From Pempheris klunzingeri (Eukaryota > Chordata > Actinopteri > Acropomatiformes > Pempheridae), in NCBI RefSeq assembly GCF_042242105.1, contig NC_092019.1:21008828-21072827 (forward strand): a stretch of 64,000 nt of DNA, given 5' to 3'. A program made the translations under genes and the position numbers. Below are positions 46,395 to 57,125 of this stretch, one piece after another; the stretch's first letter is position 1, and each line of letters opens with the position of its first letter. The notes beneath the pieces were generated by a model, which saw only the letters and a program-made list of their open reading frames with translations, was not told the DNA's origin and made no database searches.

Positions 46395-46827
46395 TTCAAC
46401 AGCTAAGATGTGGGCCAGTGTCAGACTACAATTAGAAAATAAAGTGAGCCATTTAAATCTGTTATTCTTTTTGTGTTAATACAAATAACAAACATACTCA
46501 AAGCAAAGGAACAGCAAAATCGTAACTGACAGAATTCAACAAAATGCTTATTAAGACGTACTAATAAGACATAATTTTAAAGCTAACTGTACTGGGGTTT
46601 TCAGTTTCTAGTAACTTCTATGCAGATATTTGTAATAAAATAATCTTTGTATGAAAACGTGTTAATCATGAAACTTACATTGTTAGAAAATAGCAATGTT
46701 GTAAAATTAAATAATTTATAAATAAAACACAGTGAGTGAACAACAACCGTAGAAAATGACAAGACGGAAGAAAAAATGAAATCCATATGGTTATTATGTA
46801 ATCATTTGCTTGATGACAAACCTTCAC

Positions 46828-46862
46828 CTTTTTTACATGAAGCGGATGAGACAGGCAACTTC
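46828..46862 (-). other. Candidate CNR2 leader exon (35 nt)
   Basis: A consensus acceptor (TTCTCCACAG) and donor (GTGAAGG) bracket 35 nt upstream of the first coding exon, whose own acceptor is at 46426-46428. The piece contains ATGTAA, a start-stop pair. Transcript evidence is needed to accept it. Confidence 0.3.
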
Positions 46863-48617
46863 CTGTGGAGAAGCAAATAAAGCAGAAAATGTGATCTCTC
46901 TTTGTCAATATTGAACTCAGTGCTTAAAAGGAACATTAACATTTGCGAACATTGGCGGAAAGTCATTTAGAGGTCACTGCAAACAGACAATGATCATTAC
47001 AGTACCTGCTGGTGCTGATACCGAAGAGATAGTTGCAACAAGCCTGGGACATCACGGCTGAAAGCAAGCCATTAACAGCTCCTTACTCAAAGAACCAATT
47101 TTGTCTTAAAACCCAAAGAGCTTCATTTCTGTCTCCACCCCATGTTGAAACATTTAATAAAACCATAATCATAACAGCCTGCAGCCTGCAGCATGCTGCT
47201 GTTTTGTTTGTACCATGTTCAAGTGTGTCCAGTGAAACTCTGCAAGACGTCATCTGTCATTAAAGTGCTTCTTTTGATTCTTATGAACCAAGATAGTCCG
47301 GGGAATTAATGTTCATTCATATCATCACAGTCACTTTGGCAGTGATTTTACTGTGCATTCAGTTCCCTGCAGGGACTAAACATGCTGTTGGCCTATTACC
47401 ATATTTAACAGGAAGAAGACCGCCCCCTTTTGGAATTAGAGAGGATTGTAATTTAACAAAACAGTAAATCCATGGGTGAAGGTCACCACACAGATGAACA
47501 ATCTCCTGTAGTGCATCACCTGCATCACATCCATCTATAGATTAAACTAAGTGTGGGACGCTGATGAGAAAGGATTAGATTGAAATATATAATTCTGTGA
47601 TAAACGGGAGTGGCCACCTGTAATTGCTTGCACAGAGTGGCTTAAACAAAGAGTAAAATTTATAACCCAAACACTAAGTAAATGTATGAAATGAATAAGA
47701 GTAAAAAAATCTGATTAAATGGAAACATTTGTCACAGCAGGTTGGAAACACTGAGTAAGTTACATTAAAAAAAACAAAATAAAATCAATAAACTGGACCA
47801 GTGAAAGTAGCAGGTTTACAGTATATGATGCAATGAGGAGACCAAGGGGCACTATGCCCTTCAGTCCAGGGAGCATTATTTTTGTTTTTCATCGCATATA
47901 TGACACTACCTTATGAAAGGATAGAAAATATATATATTTGGGCAGACGTGGTGGAAGTAAATTACTTTTCCGAGAGCCCCTTATTGACTTCAGGGACAAT
48001 ATTTCCCATTTCTTCGTCTATGGGCCATATGGGTGCATGCACTGTGGATATTACACCACCTCAGGCTTCTCCCTTGTGGTGAAAAATCTTGATTGACGGG
48101 GTGCTGAGTTTTGACTCTTAAGAACCAGTCATTCAGATAAAAATGATTGCCTCTTCAGGAAAGCAGCAGCAGCAGCACATTCACATATAATAAAAATCAC
48201 ACAGGCATCCATTTTGGTCCCATCATTGGCGACATGCACACTGAAATATGATGTGGCAATAACCCCTTGAGTCACTCTTGCACCCTGCCACATAGTTGCA
48301 AAAGATCACAGGCGCTTCTGCCATAAGCAGAAAAAAAATACGAGCACTACTTGAAATCTCTTGTTTTGTAGCAGCCACCAAAAATAGAAGCATCATAAAA
48401 TGGGTCAAAAGTAGCAGATCGACTGTACAAATACACCCATTGAATACAGGAGTTGCTCAAGAATAAGAAAAGGCAACATATTTTTTCCTTATAGCTTCTA
48501 AAAACACATGATGTAAAGCATACAGATGTAAAGCCAACTTACACCTTAAATTAAGAAGTCATCGGTGTATGTCACTGTACCGTAAACCTGGAATGAAATA
48601 ACCTCCTAAGAGCTTAC

Positions 48618-48711
48618 CTTATGTTCTCTCTTGTGCGTTTTAGGGGGATTTGAATTATATTTTTCTCTCAGCAGCAGAACAACCACAGCATGACTGCACA
48701 GACCTACAGAC
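48618..48711 (-). other. Candidate distal CNR2 leader exon (94 nt)
   Basis: It is bounded by CTTTTCCACAG and a strong donor, GTAAGCTC, on the CNR2 strand, 2.2 kb upstream of the coding start. It could be a non-coding first or second exon, or a chance pair of sites. Confidence 0.3.
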
Positions 48712-48780
48712 CTGTGGAAAAGTGCGCGAGTTAGGGGAGAGGATAAGGAGGGCGGTGGTGATGACATGAGGGAGAAGGGG

Positions 48781-48784
<4 letters not shown>

Positions 48785-48812
<28 letters not shown>

Positions 48813-48834
48813 AGCAGATAGAGAGAGAGAGAGA
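48785..48834. repeat. (GA)n microsatellite
   Basis: A 50-bp purine tract of GA units with one interruption, next to the distal CNR2 exon candidate. GA repeats near promoters can bind GAGA-type factors or form triplex DNA. Confidence 0.85.
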
Positions 48835-51734
48835 TGAGAGAGGTCAAATTATGTTCTTTTGAAATACTGTAAGTACAGCTGGAGTTTGGAGATGAAGCTG
48901 ATGATAACGTCACAGCAGCGAAGTGCAATTTGTTATTTATTTGATCATATATGTTTGATCATATATAATAACAGTGAATTTCTGTAGCTGTACAGTAGCA
49001 GAGGCTGTGGTGATCACACTCTTCTGAGCGTTGCATCTTGAGCAATGCCTCTCCAGCAGACAGGGTCAGGATGGACTCGGGGGGGAAAGACCACTTAAGG
49101 AGGACGATCGGGTGTTTGGTGCTCGGTGTGAAAAACATGTCGATATAGAAGGAGCAAAAACACACCATACAGCCTCTGTTTGTAAAATATAGATAAAGTG
49201 GTCAAATGTGGCTGTGAAACCATTACTTCAAACCTGGGAGTGTTTGCCTAATGCATCAGTAACCTAGGTGGACCTTGAGTTACATTTATTTTGCCAAACT
49301 ACTACTCTCTAAGGTCCAGAATGAACTTTCACGCTCAAACTGATTACCTCGTTTGACATGTTTCACTCAGTCAAGGCCGCTAAAGACATCTTTCCGCTGA
49401 ATGATCCCTGCTGGTGCAGCAGCTGTGTTTCCTTCCACCTCTTTTGCTAATTACTGTCCACTCATCTTCATTTGACAGACAGTATCCACCATCGCACATT
49501 CACATGCACATACATGCGCTAACCTCCTTCCTTATGTTTTTTTTTTTTTTTCCCCCACTGGAAGGGGAGGAACTGGCAAGATGGTGAAAGAGGAGGTTTT
49601 AAGTATGTCTGCTTTGTGCATTTAAAGCTTACAAGTGTGGGAATTAGAAAAGACAATACAATAAGATTGTTTTGTTCTCAGTGTCATCATGAAGAGTTCC
49701 TTTTGCAAAAAAAAGTGACTTCCTCAGTTTTTTCATTACTTTCCCTTTCATACTTCTCTACCAACATGTTTGTCCAGAAATCAGCCTTTCTCTTTCACCA
49801 GTGACTGCTCATTAATCGAAAAGGGTATTTGGAAGTGAAAATATAATAAAATAGTCAATAGTCAAACATCGAATCCCCAGTAAGTATTGAGGTGTGTAAA
49901 CCATCCTGCAAATACTCAAGTATTTCAATTTTTTTTTCCTTTAACAGCACTGGTTAATGTTTAACTAAAGTGTTTGGGTCAGAGTGTAATACTGGCTGCA
50001 GTACAACAGGGGGCAACGCTAAGTAACCATGACCAGGGTGCACAGAATGAGTGACTCAGTACCTGGGAGCGAACATCACAATAATGGCGCTGGGTTAAAA
50101 AGTTTCTCTGTCTTTATTCATCTTCGTAGATGCAAAATGATTTCACCAAGCAGTTCCCTCATCAATTAAGGCCGTTTAATTTAGCATATGTCCCTCTGGT
50201 AACAATAAAATACATCAGTGGTTCAATAACAATTTAATCAGGTCACAAAATCACATACCTGAGGCATTCTGAAATGAATTGGCCTCCCATTTTAGCCTCT
50301 CACTTTAGAGAAAAGTATGCTAAATAAAACAGTAACTGGGACTTATAAATATATCAAAGGACATAACAAGGAAATGGGCCAGAAAGAGATCTTTTATGAC
50401 ATGTTTATATCGGCACCCTTTGATTTAATGAATTATAATTTCTTTTTTAAAAAAGGTCTTGCAATAAGACAGTGATATCTGGCGCACTGGTCGTGTCTTC
50501 TGCTCCTCTGACCTGATAGATCCAGCAGGCCAGAAAGCAGGAAATGTGATTAGGAGCAGACAGCACAGCTCCAATAAGATTTCTTCTCAGTCACTGTCTG
50601 GTCCTGTGCAGCACAGCAGAACAGACCACAGGACAGAATAAAGCCGGAAATGTTCAGTTGTTATTTGAGCAACATCATCCTGTTACACAATCCCTTTATA
50701 GAAGTCACCCTGGACACAAACATTAAGGCTCACTTGGCTGTTTCACATGGATTCGGGTTGAATCCATTAATCAGATTTCCTCTCCTCATTTCCAGATTTC
50801 CAGACCTTCAGCCAGCAGTATCAGATCACTGATGTGAAAAACACAAGAAAGAAATGAACAGATCAAACAAAAATCTAATTACTCCATGCTAAATGTTTTA
50901 ATAATACTCAATTATTTACTTGGAGTCTGGAACGATATGATGCAATTGTTAAATTATAGTATTAAACCATACATCTGTAAATTAAAAGGGTGGTTATAGA
51001 TAATTAACAACAAATGTACAAAGGATAAATCAGAAATTCAAAGTTAAAAGACATGTAATCTGATCAAATAGAACAAGAGACAAACTCTCAATTTCAAACA
51101 TTTACCGTGAAAAAATTCATTTGTGCATTTCATCATGTTCCATTTACAGTATTCAAGTAGAAAGACCTGATCGCCTGTTTCAGCATTTACACTTTAAAGG
51201 GGTTTTGTCTCGCTCTATTACTCAGGGTGTAGGATTTCAAAGCCATCAGTCTTAGTCCACAATAATTATTCAGTTATCTGGACCTTATATCTTAATGATG
51301 AAAAACTTCTGTTTGTATTGTCAAGTCTCATTGAGTTAACTGCGTCAGAGTACTGCTGGTTTCCCCTATAATTAGGAGAGTGTTACACAGTTCTTACCAC
51401 AAAGTGTGTTGGGTAACAATTTGCAGACCTATGATATGATGTGTTCACCTACTTTTTATTCATCATACTTACATAGGGAGTTAAACATATTCTGTTTACA
51501 AATACTTGGAATAAAGTTATATAAAACCCAACATATGTAAGATTCTAATTGTAGTATATGAACTCGTCCCATGTTAATAAAATGAGCCAAAACTTCCCAG
51601 AGAAATAACGAAGGCCTCAGTGTCCTCAACTGTAGCTTCCTCCCCCGTATTTTATTTTCTTCTGTCAGAGATATTGAAATGTTCACGATGTGAATTGGGT
51701 TGTTTTGGCTTTTCGGTGCATTTGGAGGTTTGCT
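48835..51734. other. CNR2-PNRC2 intergenic DNA, left part
   Basis: AT-rich sequence with a tandem pair of TTTGATCATATAT near 48940-48966, a T-run at 49539-49552 and a CTCF-like word at 50004. No gene or RNA was recognised. Confidence 0.4.
50004..50020 (+). promoter_or_regulatory. CTCF-like site in the CNR2-PNRC2 interval
   Basis: CAACAGGGGGCAACGCT fits the CTCF core with about one or two mismatches. It has the same orientation as the candidates at 10.78 and 28.97 kb. Confidence 0.35.
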
Positions 51735-52868
51735 TTAACCCTGGAGAACCCAAGAACCCTTTTCTTCTTTGGAAAATTATGAACTATGCATTAAATGACT
51801 GCTATAAGTTCACTGAACACCAACATATCCACTTTTTCAATTTTAACCCTTTATTCCCTAATTTAGGATTAGGGCCAAATTTGACCCATTGGGCTTTAGG
51901 TGTATCATTTCAAAGAATCACAATAACAAACACTGTCAATGCAAACTATTTTAAATAATCAGTTAACCACACAGCTACATTTAACAATGTTTTTTTTGCT
52001 GGATTTCAAATGTACAAACACACTTTGGCCAATGGAAACAAGAACACAAGGCCAAAAAACTAACACCATGGGTCTTTGCTTATCAAAAAATCTGTTCTGC
52101 TAGAGAGAGGAACTCACACTAGACATTGTGGTAGTCTTTGAAACAATTTCTTTTTTTGTTGATGCAGAGAGGAACTGCACATTTTTCACAGTGCATTTCA
52201 GTTTTGAGGTCCTTGCACACAGCACATCGACGGCAATTTACTTATTATATATATTTATATATAAAATAAGTAATAAGTTATTATATTATTATAGTTATTA
52301 TAAGTATTAGTCTCTGGCCCTGTACTACCAAGGTAACTTAGTAAAACATATTATACAGATGAATTTATTTCAAGGCTTTAGCCAAATACAGGACTGTCAC
52401 CATTCTCCATCTACAAAGTCACTCAAAGAACCAAAGGGCCATTTTTGACCCGACATTTTTTAACCCATACACCCAGAGGGTCATTTTTGGCCCATCGTTT
52501 TTTGAACTAGCTCAGAGTTGCTAATTTATCCAAAAAGAATATAAAACGTACTTCTAGGCATTCTGCAAGCTAATACTAAATAGATTAACAAAGAATACAC
52601 AATTTTACCAACCACTGGTTTGCTGAGAAGACCATTTTGTTTGGGAAGGTTTCCAGCTCAACGAAACAGCATGTGGTCAGTCATCTTGTCACTACCACTC
52701 TGGCTCATGTCAGTTCAATATTCATCCACTAAGTGTCTCTATGCAGGGGTCAGAAGTGGCACTCTGGGTTTTTGAAGTTAAATTTGACAATTTTTTTTAT
52801 GTTTGTTCATTTTGGGTAGCAGCAATTAACAGAGGCCAAATTTGACCCCGTGGGTTCTCCAGGGTTAA
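51735..52868 (-). mobile_element. piggyBac deletion derivative, 1.13 kb
   Basis: TTAA at 51735-51738 and 52865-52868 bracket inverted ends CCCTGGAGAACCCAAG on the left and CCCTGGAGAACCCACG (complement) on the right. Inside are four copies of a near-palindromic word of the type GGCCAAATTTGACCC: about 51878-51894, 52437-52452, 52479-52495 and 52834-52848, some in inverse orientation. They are likely transposase-binding subterminal repeats. The middle keeps the 3' end of the transposase gene on the minus strand, so this is an internally deleted autonomous element rather than a pure MITE. Confidence 0.8.
52119..52232 (-). pseudogene. piggyBac transposase C-terminal Cys-rich domain (remnant)
   Basis: Thirty-seven codons and a stop read RRCAVCKDLKTEMHCEKCAV..., then PLC, C and finally CFKDYHNV. 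The spacing C-x2-C-x8-C-x2-C-x4-C-x6-CFxxYH is the zinc-binding tail of piggyBac transposases, which recognises the element's ends. The catalytic DDD core is absent, lost with the internal deletion; the sequence on the 5' side (52240-52310) is an AT-rich simple repeat. Confidence 0.75.
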
Positions 52869-53099
52869 AGATCTTTTTAGATTAGAGAGACACGTGAAGG
52901 CCAGACATCGCAGCACCTGAAAAACAAAAGGCTGTGTGAATGGTCCAACAACCTTATTATCTTGATTCTCCATAGCTGGGTGGCTTGAATGATGGTGGGA
53001 CTGACATACTGTGTTAAATGAAAGATTTAATGTTGACATCTTTATAATACTCTCAATTTGATTGTTTGTTTACTTATCCATTCTTTCTTTTCAGCATCA

Positions 53100-53234
53100 A
53101 TGGAGTCACATAATCTCTATCTCTTCTGCCATGAACGTGTTTGTAATGCAAGCTTTTGCTGCCGGTCAGACTTGGATATTTGTCCACCTCCTATGTCCTG
53201 TACCCTCTTTTTCCATGGCCTTTGTATACTGTAG
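53100..53234 (+). other. Short Cys-rich ORF, copy A (unknown)
   Basis: Forty-four codons from an ATG, preceded by a splice-acceptor-like TTCTTTCTTTTCAG. The core reads CHERVCNASFCCRSDLDICP, then PPMSCT. It resembles copy B 700 bp downstream. I do not recognise a family. It may be an exon, a decayed gene, or part of an unknown repeat whose open frame is accidental. Confidence 0.3.
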
Positions 53235-53806
53235 GTTATAAGAGGTACATGGGTGCTGGCAGTAGTTCTGTATTTGTGTTCTGCCACAATTTAAAGTTTC
53301 TTTTTTATTTCTATATTAGAAATAAGAGAGTTGTGGGCATATGTAGTGTGCAAGTGTGTGTGTGTGTGTGCGCACATTTATGTCTCTTGCATGAGTGCAT
53401 GTTATGTCACTGCAGCCCCACCAAACTAGATGGGAAAAATAAATGAGAAAACCTTGGCAACAAAAAGGAGCAATTTCATTTGAGTGTGTTTTCTGGTATT
53501 ACAAAAGGTCTTTGATATTGGGCCAACTTATTGCTGAGTGGTGAGAAACCGTTTCTGTTTTCTGCTTGAGTTCCCTCCCACTCGGCTTTGTGTGGGTGTG
53601 TTTCACAGCACGTCTCAGGCTATTCAAATTCACATTAAACTCCACTGATCGTTCTCTCTTCACCGTTTACACCCAATAACTATTGTCTGGTTCTGCTCTA
53701 ACTACTTGCCTGTATGCAGCCTCTCTGCTGTGTGAAGAAAAAAATTAACCTGGCCACCTTCGTGCACCACTGTTGCTTTAAATGGATTTTCCATTTCACT
53801 TTCCAG

Positions 53807-53965
53807 ATGGCCCTACTTCACATTCACTATCTTTTGTGCCATAACTGTGTTCATACCCCACGCCTTTGCTGCCAGTCAAATATGGACATTTGTCCACCTC
53901 CCATGTTCTGTACGACCTACAGAAGCCTCTTGGTGACCTACTTTCCATACATAGCTGACTCTTGA
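53807..53965 (+). other. Short Cys-rich ORF, copy B (unknown)
   Basis: Fifty-two codons from an ATG placed right after CACTTTCCAG. The core reads CHNCVHTPRLCCQSNMDICP, then PPMFCTT, with the same CH...V...CC.S..DICPPPM.CT pattern as copy A. Four third-position changes are silent, but many others change residues, so purifying selection is not clear. The opposite strand is also open across this copy (53796-54077), which weakens a coding reading. Confidence 0.3.
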
Positions 53966-55269
53966 TGGGCACAACCCCCTTCAAAGGTTGCTGTGCTTTG
54001 GGGAGTGTCTTTCCATGGCCTTCAGCTGTGAGCACTGGCTGACACACTGCATTGCGCAACTCTTTTAAAATCCACACACTTTAAACAAGGTCTGTGGGGT
54101 AACTAACACTGACCGTGGACTTAGATATCATACGGGTTCCTTTGTAGTCTTTAGACTTGGACCTGCAGACTCCTATAAAACCAAGAGCATAGTCTCGTAA
54201 AATGTAGGAGAAAAGTAAAAACTTTTCAAAAGCTAAAGAGAAAATCAAAAACCACAATACCCCAGTTTAACATGATATATGAAGGCTGAAAGTGGAATAG
54301 CAAAGAATGGAAAAGAAAATTATTTAAGAAAAAAAAAATGACAAAAGGTAAACTAAGCTTTAATCAATCATTTAAAACCAGATTCAATAACCTAACACAA
54401 AAACATTATTCGGTTGTTCGGTTATCATGTCAGAAAATGCTCATAATGGTCGTTTAAAACTTTTAAACTCTGTCTTTTCTTTTCTCCCCACAGTTTTATT
54501 ATTCTTTAAATAACCCTTCTAACACTTCAGCTCTCCAGGATACAGGAGTCTGTTGTTCACCATTTGGCCCTTGGTTAATTCAACAAAACATCAGAGGATG
54601 AAAGGTTCCCACTTAATAACCCCAGATGACCAAATGTTGCCTCAGATTTATGACACTATGGCGCTTATATGGTGCTCATAAGAATGGCAGTGTATTAACT
54701 CTGAACTGGGCCTTTGTGCCAAAGCTCACATTGGATCATGGTACGGATGGTAGTAAAACTGTGTATCCATTAAATGATACCAATATTTGAAGCTATCAAA
54801 GTAAAAGAAAAATCTCACTCTCACCCACCAATCTTCACCAGTTGGAAAATGAGTGGGGCTCTATGAAGTGGCCCGGGTTTTGTTTTAGCAGGACAGATGA
54901 TATGGGGAGGGGGATGGGCAGCTCATAGACAAGACCTGTTGTGTGTCATTACTCCCTGTTGCAGCTGTTTTAGCCCAGCACAACAGGTTTTACATACACA
55001 AACAGGAACTTGCAGAGCAACAGATTTGCCTTCCTGCAACTGAGAAAGTAGGAAAATACGCCAATAAATCTAAATTGTGGACGTGTTTACCTCCTTTGAA
55101 AAAAAAGATTCGACATTACATAACACTCAACTACATTTATTATAAGCCCGAACCTACATGTAAGGTCGTTCGTGGCTGTGGGGTTATTTTCTTTATGTAA
55201 CTTTTCTTGAAAGCGGAAGGTTTCTGGCGTTTGGAAGCGGGTTGTTTTTCTGGTATTTTCTCAGTGGTC
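53966..55269. other. Intergenic DNA before PNRC2
   Basis: AT-rich. A TTTCCATGGCCTT word at about 54010 recurs from copy A's flank (about 53210), showing that the local duplication extends past the ORFs. No gene was recognised. Confidence 0.4.
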
Positions 55270-55319
55270 TCAGGAAATACCCGAGCTCCAACAAAGGAGA
55301 GGAGAGGACGGTCAGCGAT

Positions 55320-55410
55320 TGACGTCACCAGTCTGGCAACAAGCGTGAATGCGTCTGGCTGTCTGCTCTGTGATTGGTCGAGCCCCGTGTGCTCGGCACC
55401 TGATTGGTCA
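55320..55410 (+). promoter_or_regulatory. PNRC2 promoter: CRE and two inverted CCAAT boxes
   Basis: A full CRE (TGACGTCA, 55320-55327) is followed by two TGATTGGTC words at 55371 and 55401, spaced exactly 30 bp. CRE plus paired NF-Y sites is a common arrangement in widely expressed TATA-less promoters. Confidence 0.55.
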
Positions 55411-55439
55411 GTTCGCGGTCCGAACGGGCTACATATCTC

Positions 55440-56654
55440 TGCTGTAGATTCCATTTTGTTGCAATCTAGACGGAGTCGGTAGAGAGAGAGAGGAGAGGAG
55501 AGCTGCTCTGCGGCCGCCTTTAACACCACATCAGCTTCGAGGGCGACGGGTTTTGTGGGAAATATACCTCGCTGTAGTTTCCTACACAGTCCGCCGACGG
55601 ATTTTGAAGGATAATTTTCTCTGACGAAGGGCTTCATCAACCAAGCCCGAGGAAGTCGGTAAGAGAAACTGTTTTGTGCCTCGTCGCCATATTGAACTCA
55701 CCGTTTCTTTGTTTTGGTGTGCTGCCAACGTAGTGTGACCGAGATTGTTAAAGCGATATTTTTTTACATGACATATAACTGGGATTATCAACGACAGTTC
55801 TCCGCAATCGAAATTTGCAGTATCGCCTGACTTTTACTTTAAAATGTCCAGTAAACAAAGCCACTCGACGGGACAAAGCGACTGCATTAAATGCTAAGCC
55901 AAGCTACAGGCGCACAAACAGAAGTGGGATATCATGGCGCAGTTTGCTTTATGTAACATCTTGATGTACAGTGGCAGGTTTTATATAACGATACTATAAT
56001 CGCCATGGCTGGGCAGCCGTCGTGTTGTTGTTTATTGTTTACCGCGCAGCATTAGCAATGATGACGCACTCCGAAATACTTAAAACCTCCTGGAGAAAAG
56101 CATCAACGCAATGCGTGTCAAAGGTTGTGCGACGATTTAAACTGCTAGTTTGTCTGCTAGTGAAGTCTATTCAGCTTCTTTTTCCCCTGACGGACATTTT
56201 GTTGCCCCCAAAGGCTTTCGGCTTCTTGGAGCACCGTGCGCCGAGGTGAGTTGATGTTCAGCTCGGCTCCACGAGAAAACACCGCTCATTGGCACATGAA
56301 AACTTCAGACCTTGCTGGACACCGAAGTGCAGCGAGAAGTAGACAGAAAACTACTTCGAGGACCTGGGGCCCGATTGGAGGTGAAAGACTGAAGAGAGAT
56401 CTCTGCTTCGTCGACTTTCTCATAACAAAGAGGTGAGCTGGAGCTGTTTTGCTCTGGGCGGTGTGGGGGAGGGGCGGCGCGGGCCTGCCTGTGTGGTGTT
56501 TCTGCACGTAACCCTCTGCGCATGTTCTCTTGTAGGGGAGGGGGGGGGTCACATTTTCTATTCTTTGAATAGGCTGCAATACATTTACTAATTTCTGTGG
56601 TCTTTAGTAACACAATATTCTCGTCATGTAGGTGACACGTAGTGCAGAATCATT
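55440..56654 (+). other. PNRC2 leader exons (non-coding)
   Basis: A G+C-rich first exon probably begins near 55440-55500 and ends at 55658 (GAAGTCG then GTAAGAG). Further donors at 56245 (GCCGAG/GTGAGT) and 56432 (AAAGAG/GTGAGC) suggest alternative second leader exons. An acceptor ending GTCATGTAG near 56630 leads into the coding exon. Human PNRC2 also has a spliced leader. Confidence 0.45.
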
Positions 56655-57125
56655 ATGGGAGGTGGAGAGAGGTACAACATTCCAGTTTCCCACCCTGAAC
56701 GCCCTTTGCCAAAGAAGAACCACCAACTTGGCCGGGCTAAGCAGAGAAGCCGTGATCAGAACGGATCAGCAGCATCTGCAGGAGGGGTAGGGGGCCTACA
56801 CCATCATGGCCATCGCCGGATCGACAAGGGTGCAGCCTACCACAGGTCTCCAGAGGCGCGGCAGGCCGTGTCTGCAGATAAGAGTGCTTCTGTCCGTTTT
56901 GCCACCAACTACGATCAGAACTGGGAGGGTGCAGTGTCTCACCTTAACACGCTCCTGGCCACACAGGGAAGTCCAAGCTACGCAGGGCCTAAGTTCAGCG
57001 AGCCACCCTCGCCTAGTGTGTTGCCCAAACCCCCCAGCCACTGGGTGTCCTTCCCAATGGGCTCCTGTGACAACAGGGAGATGATGGCCTTCCAGCTCAA
57101 GAGTCTCCTCAAGGTGCAGGCCTGA
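56655..57125 (+). CDS. pnrc2: Proline-rich nuclear receptor coactivator 2
   Basis: A small, mostly disordered protein that bridges UPF1 and DCP1A to trigger decapping in nonsense-mediated decay, and that binds nuclear receptors. It has a single coding exon of 156 residues against 139 in human. The start [10 protein letters not shown] resembles the family opening. Basic low-complexity sequence follows (residues 20-60). Then come [20 protein letters not shown], the Pro-rich SH3/EVH1-type ligand [15 protein letters not shown] (116-130) used for DCP1, and the nuclear-receptor box LKSLL (148-152) at the very end ([11 protein letters not shown]). The His/Gly-rich insert near residue 45 accounts for the greater length. 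PNRC1 is the alternative but is much longer. Divergent from CNR2 and convergent with SRSF10, as in human. Confidence 0.95.
   Translation: MGGGERYNIPVSHPERPLPKKNHQLGRAKQRSRDQNGSAASAGGVGGLHHHGHRRIDKGAAYHRSPEARQAVSADKSASVRFATNYDQNWEGAVSHLNTLLATQGSPSYAGPKFSEPPSPSVLPKPPSHWVSFPMGSCDNREMMAFQLKSLLKVQA

Noticed and set aside
55140-55640. A 166-codon minus-strand frame upstream of PNRC2
   Set aside because: It is antisense to the PNRC2 promoter and leader, which have clear promoter words and a splice donor. No known protein.
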